This document shows positions 1 through 11,009 of a stretch of 64,000 bases of DNA, piece by piece; within the stretch, counting starts at the first letter, position 1, and every line of letters starts with the position of its first letter. Position numbers and translations under genes: made by a program. This DNA comes from Schistocerca nitens. Its lineage: Eukaryota; Arthropoda; Insecta; Orthoptera; Acrididae. The DNA is taken from NCBI RefSeq assembly GCF_023898315.1, contig NC_064619.1, positions 481,533,376 to 481,597,375 on the forward strand, read 5' to 3'. The notes beneath the pieces are model-generated. The model was given only the letters and a program-made list of their open reading frames with translations. It searched no databases and was not told where the DNA came from.

Positions 1-1989
1 CAATGTTCAAGCAGAGCAAACTTAATGTTTGCGTCAACTTTGTTAGTATTAAAGAGACTCTGTCTCGAGCTCCCAACAATTCAGGTATAACACTCGTGTA
101 GGGAAATAATGAATACAGCTTTGTGTGCACAAAAACAGTATTGCTCTGATATTTTATTTAATATTAGAAAATGTCGAAACAGAAATTTGATTTTAAAGGG
201 CACCAGGAGAACATAACACAGGCACCATGGCGTCCAGGGACATTACACTATGTTACGTACATTCACCATAATAGTAACAATCTACGACACAAATTAACGC
301 CAATAAATCGAGATAAATTTTTTGAGAAAAGTGGAACCAACTCTTTTCGTATTTTCTTTCGATGACATTTCTGATATTTACTGTGAGGCTAGAGATGCAA
401 AAAAAAAGTGTCGGGTAACGAATGTTAACGGCATGTTTGCATCCTTCGGTTGGAAATTCGTTGCACAATCCACATGTCGTGCCAAGCGATTTGTCCACGT
501 GGGAGGTATACGTGATTTACTCGAAAGAGGTAAATGACGTAAGATTCGAAAAGTGATGATAAAAGTATAACTGATTCGGAGACTGGAAAAAATACTTCTC
601 TGGGTCTCTAATAAATAACAAAATAAATTGGTATGGTTATTACGTGGGAAAGTGTTTTGTAAAACTGAATCAATAAACACTATAATCTAAGGCTTTTCGT
701 ACAATGATGCTTCCAGTGTAATATCAGAGGGTTATAATTAAAAAGTGCAGCTACTCACATAGGTCCAGTGTGGGCTTGGTAGATACTCTAATGCGTTAAC
801 GTGGAACCGACTTAACGCTGGAAAAAATTAGTTCCAATTTTGGCAAATTGGTATAGATGTAGCGCTGTGAATGTAAGGAAGAGGTATAGAAATATTTCCA
901 TATCTAATGGGTTAGGAACGGGACATAGGCAGAAAAGGTCAAACGAATGAGGAAGGCATAATGTTGATGTTATGACTAACCGACACTTATCTAGTTTGTT
1001 GAATATGAGTACCAGAGCCGTCAACAGATGCTGTATTGCGCCAGATTTTCGCCTGGTGGCCAAAATTGGAACCAATGTTTTCCAGCGTAAAACGGTTCCA
1101 CATTAATGCATTAAAATATCCACCAAGATTCACTGCCATATGATAATTACAGTCCACATGGAGCTCCATAAGTAGTTGCACTGTAATTACAACCACCCAT
1201 TATTACTCACCCCTCGAAGAACGACACTGGGCGCTTTTGAGTGCTGGTGCCCATGTAGAACTGGTACCAGGGGGTCATTGAACTGTCCACTTCTGGCGTA
1301 AGTCATGACAACGCGTATGGTTTGTCTTGGCCAGTTCATACTAAAATGTAGACTTTCACGGCCGGAAATATCATGTCCATTATAATTATCCGGGCTGTTA
1401 TGCCGTGGTCGGTTGATGAATTCTGTGTCGATTCCCAACTTTTCGTCTCCGACTGCGGGAGACATCTTCAAGGAGGTCCGTAGCTCGATGGAAGGTCCAA
1501 CACACCCACTGGCTCGCTACTGACTGGCCAGTTCAGTGGAGCAAGATATGGGTCGACATGTGGATGTGACATAATGGCAGAAACGAGCTCGCATGTTTGG
1601 ACGTGTCCATACCACACCCTGTATGAAGTTACCCAAGACGTTGGTGAAGCAAAGTAGACTTTCCAACTTATCTACAAGGAATGGTATGCTACTCACATTC
1701 TTGTAAACCAGTGTAAGAAAAGTGATCGTAAAAAGATCCTTACCGATGTGGACTGGGGACAAGTGTCGCGCCTTGTAATGGCAGTTCGTTTCGAACACGA
1801 GAGTAACTACAGCTTCCAGTGTATGCAAGTCCACTTCAACCAGTTTCAGAGTGACAGTTGTGACGGGAAGTACGTGAAATGAACATCTACTATCAGGTAC
1901 CTTATAGGAGGCCACTATCTTCTGTGGCATATAAAACTGCCCGTCTTCACGCACTAAATCAATCGGGAAGTAGTTGACGTGCGACTTGT
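1..1989. other. Unassigned AT-rich sequence
   Basis: No gene or repeat family is recognised. The longest open frame (minus strand, 1517-1954, 145 codons) opens with GTG, has no recognisable domain and no flanking transposon signal, so it is not called as a gene. CCACACCCTGTATG near 1608 resembles the end of a DDE transposon but has no partner. Confidence 0.4.
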
Positions 1990-2069
1990 AGTCGTGATTT
2001 TCCTTCTTATCAAATGATGCAAGGCACTCGATGGTGGAATGAACAGTTTAACCTGCAGACTGTGCAGGG

Positions 2070-2168
2070 TGCCGTTCAGACTAGAGGCGGTTCTATGATG
2101 TTTAGGGGTCACTTTCGTATCATGACTTCGGATCACTCATTCAAATTACCGTTGACACGAACCTGACT
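2070..2168 (+). pseudogene. Tc1-like transposase scrap
   Basis: Two adjacent frames together give a short match to the middle of Tc1-type transposases: GGSMMFRGHF (about 2085-2114), then after a frame change YHDFGSLIQITVDTNLT. Tc1 proteins have a GGGSVMVWGxFSxxGxGPLV block just downstream of the first catalytic Asp. No terminal inverted repeat or other transposase motif was found nearby, so this is a relic of unknown extent. A chance match cannot be excluded. Confidence 0.4.
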
Positions 2169-2199
2169 GTTTTTTGACGTTCTGAGTAGGCTAATGTTA

Positions 2200-3528
2200 C
2201 AATCTCTTCTCCATAATCATGAAGAGACTGTTGTGGACACCCCTCGTTTCAAAAGACAACATAAATGTTCATAGGACGGAGTACATAGGCAGCCCATATT
2301 ATCTCGACTAGCTCCTTTCTTCACCTGATCACAGTCTCCAAAAGAATGTATGGAATTTTTTCGAGCAGCAGGCGAAATGTAGCGGTCGGCGTTCCTGCAA
2401 TGGTAGTGCTCTCGCATGCATGTCATATGGCTGCATGTTTCCCCCGCTACTAAGCCACATCGTCTGATTGGTGTGGAGTGGTAAGAGCAAGAAATTGCGA
2501 ACGCTTCGCATTTAGATGTGCAACGCAGTCGCACACGGAACACTAAACGGCTTGCACGCACCTTAATTTCATTATTTTTACCAGCTAGACGGGTCACAAG
2601 AAGAATAAATTTTACAGCATTATTTTATTACTTTTTGCACGCAGAAGACATACTAAAAATTTTATCTGTTACTAACTGTCGGCGTACAGACATATTCAGA
2701 CAAGTTCATAGATTTTCGTCTATCAGTTTGCCATGTAATAATGACTTATTTAGTTTCACAGTCATAAAATACCGTTCACACAGATACGTTGATAGATACA
2801 TTGTGTCATTTTTGCAACCTTATTATGGAGAATCTTGATATGATTAGAGAATAATAGCCAACCAGTTGCAGAATTGAAGGGCTAGTAACCCATTACCGTG
2901 GTATCGAGAAGTCTGAATCTGCAATCTTCAGAAGGAAAAGGAAAGTACTGAACAAATTGTTACAAAATAGTTACAAATGACAACCAGAGGAGGAACCAAA
3001 TTCGATAAAAAGAAACTGAAATAATTTTTAGAACAGCATACTCACTTGTAAAATCACAAATTTACATAAACGGATGTTGAAGCCATAAGGCTCTTGTCTT
3101 GTGCTTGCCACCCACAAATATCAACAATTAGTATGCTCAGTTTTAGGTAGTAGCCCAATACTGCATGGATATGGCGTAAAACTTTAAAATAGAAAACACG
3201 TGACATTGGCTCCAACAGACATTTAGTATGGCACATATAAGGCTAGTGACATGAGTCAACTGACTAAAATCTGCAGGCATTGGCCAAGATAAACTATGGG
3301 AGGTGGCGTTTGCTGCGCAAACGAGTGTGCACATAACCGCACTGAGCAGCCAATGCCTGATTCAGCAAATAAAATGGTTAAAAGCTGAAATTGAAACAGC
3401 AGAAAGATTTGCGCGAAAGGGGGGGGGGGGGCGGGGAGGCAAACGTTTAAGTAATATAGCATGTAAAGAGCAAGCAGGGTCAGGTACACAGCACTAATTG
3501 TTTGAATACACGTACTTAAAGCAGCTCG
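2200..3528. other. Unassigned sequence with a G-rich run
   Basis: No coding or transposon signature is recognised. A guanine-rich run (about 3420-3438) is the only obvious local structure. Confidence 0.4.
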
Positions 3529-3728
3529 TTCAAAAATGGTTCAAAAGGCTCTGAGCACTATGGGACTAATCGGTGGTCATTAGTCCCCTAGAACTTAGAA
3601 CTACTTAAACCTAACTAACCTAAGGACATCACACACATCCATGCCCGAGGCAGGATTCGAACCTGAGACCGTAGCAGTCGCGCGGTTCCGGACTGAGCGC
3701 CTAGAACCGCTAGACCACCGCGGCCGGC
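3529..3728 (-). mobile_element. tRNA-derived SINE (SINE1)
   Basis: Full-length minus-strand copy. Read 5' to 3' it has a GCCGGCCGCGG start, a degenerate A box, a B box close to GGTTCGAATCC, the body CCTTAGGTTAGTTAGGTTTA, and a tail ending in GCTCAGAGCC-like sequence. An exact 11-bp target duplication AAAGCAGCTCG flanks it (3518-3528 and 3729-3739). SINEs of this type are transcribed by RNA polymerase III and mobilised by LINE enzymes; it encodes no protein. Confidence 0.95.
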
Positions 3729-3882
3729 AAAGCAGCTCGAAGAGGACTTGTAAATAGCTACGGAAACGTGACAATAGAAAAGTTATGTGATGCCAAAACA
3801 CTACGCAAAACTAGTTAACATAAAGTAGAAAAGTCATAAATGCGTAGAACCACTTTAGCCAGCACGTAACTAACATGAAAGG

Positions 3883-4066
3883 CTCTGAGCACTGTGGGAC
3901 TCAACTGCTGAGGTCATTAGTCCCCTAGAACTTAGAACTAGCTAAACCTAACTAACCTAAGGACATCACAAGCATCCATGCCCGAGGCAGGATTCGAACC
4001 TGCGACCGTAGCGGTCTCGCGGTTCCAGACTGCAGCGCCTTTCACCGCACGGCCACTTCGGCCGGC
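3883..4066 (-). mobile_element. tRNA-derived SINE (SINE1)
   Basis: Second minus-strand copy, 144 bp after the previous one. The body and B box (GGTTCGAATCC in reverse complement) are intact, and the tRNA-like head has small changes (TTTCACCGCACGG). An exact 11-bp target duplication AACATGAAAGG lies at 3872-3882 and 4067-4077. Different target duplications show the two neighbouring SINEs are independent insertions. Confidence 0.95.
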
Positions 4067-4077
4067 AACATGAAAGG

Positions 4078-5468
4078 AAAGATGCTTATAAGAAGGACTG
4101 AAACAAATTAAAATACAAGTTAAGAGATGAGGGAGGGGGGTAATTACAAGGTATGAACTAACCTCTGGGGAAAGCAGCCGAGAATGATAAAGCGTATTAC
4201 GTAAGCAGATTAAAATCGGCTGGAAGTAGCATTCTGAACAAAGAAGAGCAAATACACCGTAAACCGCTAGAATAGTGAATAAAACAAAAACGCCTAAAAC
4301 CACATTCAGGAGTACATTCAGAACTTGAAGAACAGCATACTTACGAAGACATGGAAACTCTTCCTGAAGAAAACAATATAAAATACCTGGACAGCTTTGA
4401 CTAACAGAATTTGTCTTTTGTAAGCTCATATCATAGTAACACATTTTATATGAGGTGTAACATACACTTTGATGATTACTTCCAACATATATCTTCACTT
4501 TTACTGCATACAATAATTTTGAAATTATAGAAGAGTATATCTTGTGACCTTAGCAGTTGCAGGTCCAACATCTCTGGAAATGACAGTGTTTTAGTCTGAG
4601 TTGTTATTTTCCACTTGTGAGAGTTCCCTTGTCTTGAGGGGCATTTATGAAGCGTCCCGTCTGGAAGCACTTTCACAGTAAATCAGCTCACTCATTCAAA
4701 AATAATTTTATTGACATAATCAGTCCACGATCACAGATACAAGTTCGGCAATCTGTTCGCAGTTAAAAACAGTTAAGAAAAGTACTTCTTGAAAATAAAG
4801 GAATGACTTCCTTGACAACTTGAAGATCTTGTTAAACAACACAAGTAAATCTTGGCATGAGAGTATCTTTTGAAAAGTTCTCTTGCAAACGGAACAGGCT
4901 CTCTTCATAGATATCAACATTAGGTAGCAAATTAAAGTCCCATCTCACGAGCAGTGCAAAGATCTCCAGAGTCGGAGTCCACAGCTGCAGCGGGTGGCAA
5001 GGGCGACGTAAGAGTCCGGGTGGCGGCGTGGTGCAGGCGATCTTCTAATTCTACTGGAGGAGATGGAACTGCCAGCCGCAGTGGTCTAGCAGTGGTCTAG
5101 CGACGTGGGCTCGGATTGGCAGAGGAAAATGGCGCGGCGGATGCGCTCTTCGCGCGCCCTACAACTACCCTGTCTGCTGCAAGTCAGACGAAGCTCGGTT
5201 GACTTCTGCCGGTGCGCCTGTAGAGCTGTCGCGATGACACGCACAGCAGTACTGTGTTGCTGGTTGGCGGCGTTGTCGAAGACCCCGGGAGTACGCCAAT
5301 TTACGTTCCTAATTCTATGTTTATTCAGACCCAGCAAATATCCGAAGTCAATTCGGTGCTTTGAGAGTGATGAAGGAGCCGGCAGTGAACAGGAAGCCGG
5401 TTCCCCGGAGGCTCACCTAGCAACAGGACCAAATGGTGCGATGGTGAATCACGATCGTGGAGACAGAA
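4078..5468. other. Unassigned sequence; GC-rich right part
   Basis: No protein family is recognised. From about 4970 to 5350 the sequence is markedly more GC-rich than its surroundings and has open frames on both strands (for example 5105-5506 plus), typical of chance ORFs in GC-rich DNA. A short tandem AGTGGTCTAGC duplication lies at about 5080-5100. Confidence 0.35.
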
Positions 5469-5478
5469 ACGCAAGACA

Positions 5479-5670
5479 GCCGGCAGGTGTGGCCGAGCGG
5501 TTCTAGGCGCTTCAGTCTGGAACCGCGCGACCACTACGGTGGCAGGTTCGAATCCTGCCACGGGCATCTATGTGTGTGATGTCCTTAGGTTAGTTAGTTT
5601 TAAGTAGTTCTAAGTTTTAGGGGTCTGATGACCTCAGATGTTAAGTCCCATAGTGCTCGGAGCCATTTGA
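5479..5670 (+). mobile_element. tRNA-derived SINE (SINE1)
   Basis: Plus-strand copy with A box TGGCCGAGCGG, B box GGTTCGAATCC, the shared body, and tail GGAGCCATTTGA. It is flanked by ACGCAAGACA (5469-5478) and ACGCGAGACA (5671-5680), a target duplication with one mismatch. Confidence 0.95.
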
Positions 5671-6084
5671 ACGCGAGACATGAGAAGGGATCTTACTCGG
5701 TAGTAAAGATGCAATGGAACCACTGCCGCTCTGTAGCGAAGGGCCAATTTTAATTGACTAAATAATAATGATTAAAGTCATATTTTGACACAACTGGTAG
5801 TGCGAAAAGCCTACGGATCATCATGGCTTCACCACAAAAGTAATGCTATGCTCAAAAACCAAAAGAATATTGTTCACTTACTGAAGATGTACAAAGGGCT
5901 AAGAAGTTTTACAATGTAAGAGATTGATTTCGGCTGCGCACCCAGCACGCCAGTGAGTGACAGGATGTACTATGTGCCTATTCATACAGGGAGACAATTA
6001 TTGAACTATATGAAATAAAATCGTCATAACTTCTGAACGGTTTGCGTTAGGACGTACAAACTGCACGGTTGGCGGCGGGACACG

Positions 6085-6981
6085 ATGGGAATTAGTATGC
6101 GCACTTGGGGGACTGACAATCCGCATTTCGCCGTAGAGAAGTCTCTTCACCCTCAATGGGTGACTTTGTGGTGTGCAATGTTCAGCCTCGGAATAATCGA
6201 CGCGATATTCCTTGATCGCACGGTGACTACCGAAGGGTACGTGACGGTTTTGGAAGATTATTGCATCCCCATTATCAAAAGTGACCCTGATTTCGACAAC
6301 ATGTGGTTTATGCAAGACGGAGCTCGATCCCGTCGAAGCCGGAGATTGTTTGATGTCCTGAAATAGCACTTTGGAGACCACATTCTGGTACCAGAGGCTA
6401 CTGGCATGCTCCTCGAATGGCCACCATGTTCTCCGGATCAGAACATATGCGACTCCTTTTTGTGGAGCTATATTAAAGACAAGGTGAACAGCAATAACCT
6501 CAAAACCATACCTGAGCTGAAACTTCCTAGCAGATTAAAACTGTGTGCCGGACCGAGACTCGAACTAGGGACCTCTGCCTTTCGCGGGCAAGTACTCTAC
6601 CATTTGAGCTAACCAAGCACGACTCCACACAGTTTTAATTCTGCGAATACCTCGTCTCCTACCTTCCAAACTTCACAGAAGCTCTCCTGCGAACTTTGAT
6701 GAATTAGCACTCCAGATGATAGAGCACTTGCCCGCGAAAGGCAAAGGTCCCGAGTTTGAGTCTCGGTTCGGCACAGAATTTTAATCTGCCAGGATGTTTC
6801 ATACCAGCGCTCACTCCGCTGTAGAGTTAAAATCTCATTCTGAATAGCTGAGCTGCATACAGACGTTCAGGAGGTCATCGACAGCATCTATGTTCCGACA
6901 CTTCAGCGGATCATGCAGGATTTCACTGTCGTCTGCCCCAGATCATCGCCAACTATGGCAGGCATACCGAACATCTTATAA
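6085..6981 (+). pseudogene. DDE transposase pseudogene, split by an insertion
   Basis: Remnant of an IS630/mariner-superfamily transposase: WGTDNPHF, then FMQDGARSRRSRRLF (motif around the second catalytic Asp), then PPCSPDQNICDSFLWSYIKD (usual family form PPRSPDLTPCDFFLWGxxKD). The frame is closed by one TAG at 6364-6366, then stays open to IPEL at 6519. It is then interrupted by the fold-back insertion and its 8-bp duplication. It resumes exactly in frame at 6856 (HTDVQEVIDS...) and reaches TAA at 6979-6981. The N-terminal DNA-binding half is missing, since the match starts about 100 bp after the left inverted repeat. The protein would be dead: no N-terminal half, one nonsense codon, one insertion. 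Confidence 0.85.
6520..6847. mobile_element. Fold-back element with tRNA-like arms
   Basis: A 328-bp insertion flanked by an exact 8-bp duplication CTGAGCTG (6512-6519, 6848-6855). The two halves are inverted: the left half (about 6528-6620, read in reverse) and the right half (about 6717-6795) carry the same tRNA-like string, with GTAGAG/ATAGAGCACTTGCCCGCG, AAAGGCAAAGG and a B-box-like GAGTTTGAGTCTC. It lies inside the DDE transposase gene and splits it. No coding capacity. The 8-bp duplication would suit an hAT-like MITE, but the ends do not show a clear hAT consensus. Confidence 0.8.
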
Positions 6982-7240
6982 TCTAAATCCGAATATCTGT
7001 AGCGACGTTTACTTGTTGAATAAAATGTGTGCACGTCGTAGTTTGTAACTAATTTACTTTTTTCGTATAGTTCAATAATTGTCACCCTGTATGTGAGAGT
7101 AGGTGGTGGCGGAATGTAGGGATATACTGTTCATTTACATCTTGCGGCTTTACCATGTTCTCGGAACTTACGAGGGGCCAATTTCAGTGGAAAAACTGCG
7201 TAACTTGATGTGGGACATTGTGCGATATTCCCGCTTCAAA

Positions 7241-8345
7241 ATGGCTTATGTAATGAAGGTGCGTTCTAACCAGAGAGCTGCCGCTAAGTTTCTTTTGGCG
7301 GAAAAGAAGAGGATCGCAGGTAATCAGAATGCAGAACGTATACAGAGGCCTGGCAGTGAACAGAAGCATGGTGAGTCGTTGGGGGAGGCGCCTGTCATTA
7401 TAGCAACAGTTTTGCGCAAACCTGTTCAATATCCTCGCTACACAACTCGACGTCTCTGTTGGAAGTGCTGACACACTCGTTTACCAGTTCGGATACTCAA
7501 AGGTGTGTGCCCTTTCGGTTCCTCGTTCCGTAAGACAAATGGTTCAAATGGCTCTGAGCACTATGGGACTTAACATCTGAGGTCATCAGTCCCCTAGAAC
7601 TTAGAACTACTTAAACCTAACTAACCTAAGGACATCACACATACCCATGCCCGAGGCAGGATTCGAACCTGCGACCGTAGCAGTCACGTGGTTCCGGACT
7701 GACGCGCCTAGAACCGCACGGCCACCGCAGCCGGCGTTCCGTAAAACCGTAAGGAACAAGAGAAGACCATCAGTGCCGAGTTGCTTGGTTGTTACGAGAC
7801 TGATCGTGACAATCTTTTGTCGAAATTCGTCACAGATGATGAAATATAAGTTCATCACTTCGAACCGGAAACAAAGCGGCAGTCCCTAGATTCACGGTAC
7901 ACAGCCTCTTCTCCGACGAAAATGTTCGAAGTCAGCTGGTAAACTCATGGCGACGGCCTTCTGAGATTCTGAAGGGGTTATTCTGGTTGATGTCAGCGCT
8001 CATGGTGCAACCATCAACTCTGAAGTGTACTGTACAAGCATCAGCAAATTGAAGAAACGACTTCAGCATTTACGTAGCCACGAACATGCAAATAAACTTG
8101 CCCATCTCCATGACATCGGCAAGTTTCACACAAGTCTGTGCACCCGAGAGGAGCTCACAAAACATCACTGGACTGTTCTTCCTCACCCATCCTACATTCC
8201 AGATCACTCGCCTGTTTGGGCCATGAAGGATGGACTCGACGGGGAGGAGTTCCTGGAAAATGGTGAGGTTACTGATGCAAGACGTTGGCTACGACATAGA
8301 GTAGTACCACGCGGACACACAGGCCCTCCCATCAAGGAGGGATGA
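7241..8345 (+). pseudogene. Mariner transposase pseudogene
   Basis: The N-terminus MAYVMKVRSNQRAAAKFLLA resembles the mariner start MASVxEVRSxQRAVIxFL, the first helix of the DNA-binding region. The C-terminal part includes YCTSISKLKKRLQHLRS, then LHDIGKFHTSL where functional relatives have LHDNARPHTS (second catalytic Asp), and PSYIPDHSPVWAMKDGLDGEEF where relatives have PDLAPSDYHLF. Both active-site blocks are eroded. The middle is frame-shifted and interrupted by the SINE. Its sister at 39857-41502 is in the opposite orientation. Confidence 0.78.
7534..7734 (-). mobile_element. tRNA-derived SINE (SINE1) inside mariner
   Basis: Full-length minus-strand copy with intact B box and body, flanked by an exact 10-bp duplication CGTTCCGTAA (7524-7533 and 7735-7744). 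It inserted into the mariner at 7171-8492 and is therefore younger than that element. Confidence 0.96.
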
Positions 8346-8494
8346 GGCAGTCGCACTGAACAGAGATTACGTTGAAAAATGGGATTGCGTAGCTAAAGGA
8401 GTAGAGAATAATATGATGTATTGCAACTCAGTATAAAAAGCCATCATGTTTCTAGGAAAAAAAATGTTGCATTATTTATTGAACGCCCCTCGTA

Positions 8495-9068
8495 TTAACC
8501 TTGTGAAAGGAATCTTTCCATGATACTGTCACTGGTTTACGGTGTTCACAAATTAAGCACCGTAATGGAAACCAGAGACTTATTTCACACACATTAATTA
8601 CCCTTACCTCTAATTAGAATCACAGGTCGCCTGCTTGCATCTTCTGAAGAATCTAGGTCACTACCAGATCTGCTTTTGGGGACATCATGTACGAGATCTC
8701 CACTGAGTACAGCTAGGAGGAAACCCTATTCGCCCATTTACTAAAGTAATCCAAGAAAGGGCCATCTTAATTAGTGCAGTCTCTTGTGGGAAGTCTTGAC
8801 CAATATAATGTACCTCCCCTAAACCATTTTCTACGCAATCGTCAACTGAACTGATAAACTTGAACGGAGTTTAAAATGTGGGAGGGGCGTTTGCACGCAA
8901 GCCTACTACAGACATTCCTTGAACCTGGAAACAACCAGTCAAACAATAGATAACAAAAGCAAATATATCGATGGCAAAGACACACTAAAACGTAGAGGGC
9001 AGTAAGCTGCTTTGTATAAGGCAGGCGTAAACACGTATTAAAGACGCGTTTCGCTTTCAGTACAATGA
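8495..9068. other. Unassigned sequence
   Basis: Between the mariner and the fold-back element. No coding, RNA or repeat signature is recognised. Confidence 0.4.
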
Positions 9069-9363
9069 AAAACCAGTCAAAAGTTGCAAATTTTATTTTT
9101 TTTAGTTCAGTTGATGACTAGTTTCAGGCCCAGATCCATTTTCAAATCGTCGCAGCATAGTCAGAAATGTGAAACGGACAGTGACAGTGCGATGCAGATA
9201 ACAGTAGGCGCCGTAACTGTTCGTTGCACATTTTTTACTTGGTTTTCTCATCTTCGGATATACCATTTCTGACTACGTTACGATGATATGAAAGTTGGCC
9301 TGGGCCCGAAACTAGCCATCGAGTGAATTTAAAAATGTTAAATTTGCAACTCTGGACTGGTAT
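9069..9363. mobile_element. Fold-back MITE-like element
   Basis: Two arms of about 95-100 bp in inverted orientation (about 9069-9172 and 9267-9363). Both carry GACTAGTTTC/GGCTAGTTTC, GGCCCAG, ATATCATCG-like and GTCAGAAATG. A 94-bp loop (9173-9266) separates them. No reading frame, so a non-autonomous hairpin element is the best description. Boundaries are approximate because no clean target duplication was found. Confidence 0.7.
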
Positions 9364-9416
9364 TTCTTTGTACTGATTAGCAATGGACTGGTTTTTCTTT
9401 GTACTGATTAGCAGAA
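9352..9416. repeat. Tandem duplication of about 31 bp
   Basis: GGACTGGTATTTCTTTGTAC followed by TGATTAGCA is repeated immediately as GGACTGGTTTTTCTTTGTAC TGATTAGCA. It sits at the right edge of the fold-back element, and its second unit also matches the inverted left edge (about 9064-9078), so it probably duplicates the element terminus. Confidence 0.75.
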
Positions 9417-9701
9417 GTTGCAGACCCACAGCTACTCCAACATGCTGGAAGCTCGAGTTTCGCCTTGTCGTCTGAAAACTAGGTAAGGACACGGAAATAA
9501 GCTGCAGTATCCGCACGTGCGGCAAGCGACACCACAGGAATGTTTAATTACGCAAGCAGACGTACACGCGCTGACAATTTGTAGGTGGCCCTCAGCGTGG
9601 AACGGCAACTAATTAAGCTTCCCGTCAGTGGCAGCCACGTGCAGCAACCATTATCCCCATATAATGAGCGTCGGCGGATTCAGGCCGTCTGCTTTGTGTC
9701 C

Positions 9702-10023
9702 AACTATTACGCAACGAGCCAAGTCTATCAGTTTCCGGTCACGAGATTCCCGTTTTCAACCAGCCGCAATACTGGTCTTTGGAGTTTGAATTTCGTAACA
9801 CAATAGCAATTACAAAATAGTTCTTAAACGTCTCATAACGATAGTGACTGGCGATTTCGACTAACTATTACGCAGTGGACCAAATCAGTTAATTTCTAGA
9901 CCCGAGATGCCCGTTTTCAGACAACAACGGCGTGTTCAATACAGTTTATACTTCGTAACAAAATGATAATCACAAAGCGCTTTTTAAACATTTCATCTCG
10001 GTACAGCATCGCGATCAGTTTCG
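9702..10023. repeat. Diverged two-copy tandem repeat, period 161 bp
   Basis: AACTATTACGCA starts at 9702 and again at 9863. Shared anchors follow in the same order and spacing: ATCAGTTTCC/TTAATTTCTA, GAGATTCCCGTTTTCA/GAGATGCCCGTTTTCA, CTTCGTAACA-type strings, AATTACAAA/AATCACAAA and TAAACGTCTCAT/TAAACATTTCAT. The copies are clearly diverged, so the duplication is old. No coding function seen. It could be a scrap of a satellite. Confidence 0.7.
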
Positions 10024-11009
10024 TTATGGAATCCATCTTTCGTAGGGAAAATTGCAAAACAAATTTCATCATTTTAAATCGAATGAGAAACTATTGGTAA
10101 CATTTATTACTGATACTGCTATTGCTTTGTCCAGAGAATAATAATTAATTCATGTTTTGGGGCATTTTCAGTCTGCAATTGTTGTAGAGTGTTCTTAGAA
10201 TGGTCTGACTGTTAAGGACGATATTCTCTGAGGTGACAAAAGTCACGGGATAGCGATATGTACACATACAGATGGCGCTAATATCGCGTACACAAGTACA
10301 AAAGGGGCAGCACGTAGGCGAAACTGTCATTTGTACGCTGGTTATTCACGTGAAAAGGTTTCCGAGGTGATTATGGCCACACAACGAAAATGAACTGACT
10401 TTGAACGCGGAATGGTAGTTGTAGCTATACTTGTGGGACATTGCATTTCGGAAATCGTTAGGAAATTGAATATTCCGAGAACACTGCGTGAAATAACTGC
10501 AGAAATTAATGCGGGACGGACGACGGACGTATCCGTTAGCACAGTGTAGCGAAATTTGGCGTAAATGGGGTGTGGCAGCAGACGACCAACGCGAGTGCCT
10601 TTGCTGACAGCACGACATCGCCAGCTACGCCTTTCCTTCGTTCGTGACCATATCGGTTGGACCCTATGTGACTGGAAAACCGTGGCGTAGTCAGGTTAAT
10701 CCCAATTTCAGCCGGTAGAAGCTGTTGGTAGGGTTCGAGAGTGGTTCTTTCATCGACGTCATGTTCCCAAGCATCGAGGTAATTTTTATGGATGATAGAG
10801 CGCTATGTCACTGGATCACAATTTTTCACGACTGGTTTGAAGAACATTTTGGAAAATTCGAGGTAATGGATTTACCACCCAGACCGCCCACTACGAATCC
10901 CATAGAACGTTTGTAGGAAATAACCGAGAGATCAGTCCCTGCACAAAATCATGCGACTCCCACACTTTCAGAGTTATGGATGGCTACGGAGGCAGCATGG
11001 CTCAATATA

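Larger units (their letters stand above)
5987..7089 (+). mobile_element. Small DDE (IS630/mariner-type) transposon
   Basis: The ends form nearly perfect inverted repeats: left CAGGGAGACAATTATTGAAC, right in reverse complement CAGGGTGACAATTATTGAAC, continuing to about 28 bp. TA dinucleotides flank both ends (5985-5986, 7090-7091). The interior keeps only the C-terminal half of a transposase, so the copy is internally deleted and cannot move by itself. A 328-bp fold-back element was later inserted at 6520-6847. Without it the element is about 767 bp. Confidence 0.88.
7171..8492 (+). mobile_element. Mariner-type transposon, degenerate
   Basis: The left end CGAGGGGCCAATTTC follows a TA (7169-7170). 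The right end reads CGAGGGGCGTTCAATAAATA in reverse complement before a TA (8493-8494). The same GGGCGTTCAATAAGTAAT terminus recurs in the element at 39857-41502. A SINE1 copy is inserted at 7534-7734. Net length of about 1.1 kb and scattered frame breaks show it is a non-autonomous relic. Confidence 0.8.

Noticed and set aside
1517-1954. 145-codon minus-strand frame
   Set aside because: Opens with GTG, has no recognised domain, no codon-use or neighbour support, and lies in AT-rich unassigned DNA.
5105-5506. 133-codon plus-strand frame, GC-rich
   Set aside because: Runs into a SINE, has no domain, and an equally open frame lies on the other strand.
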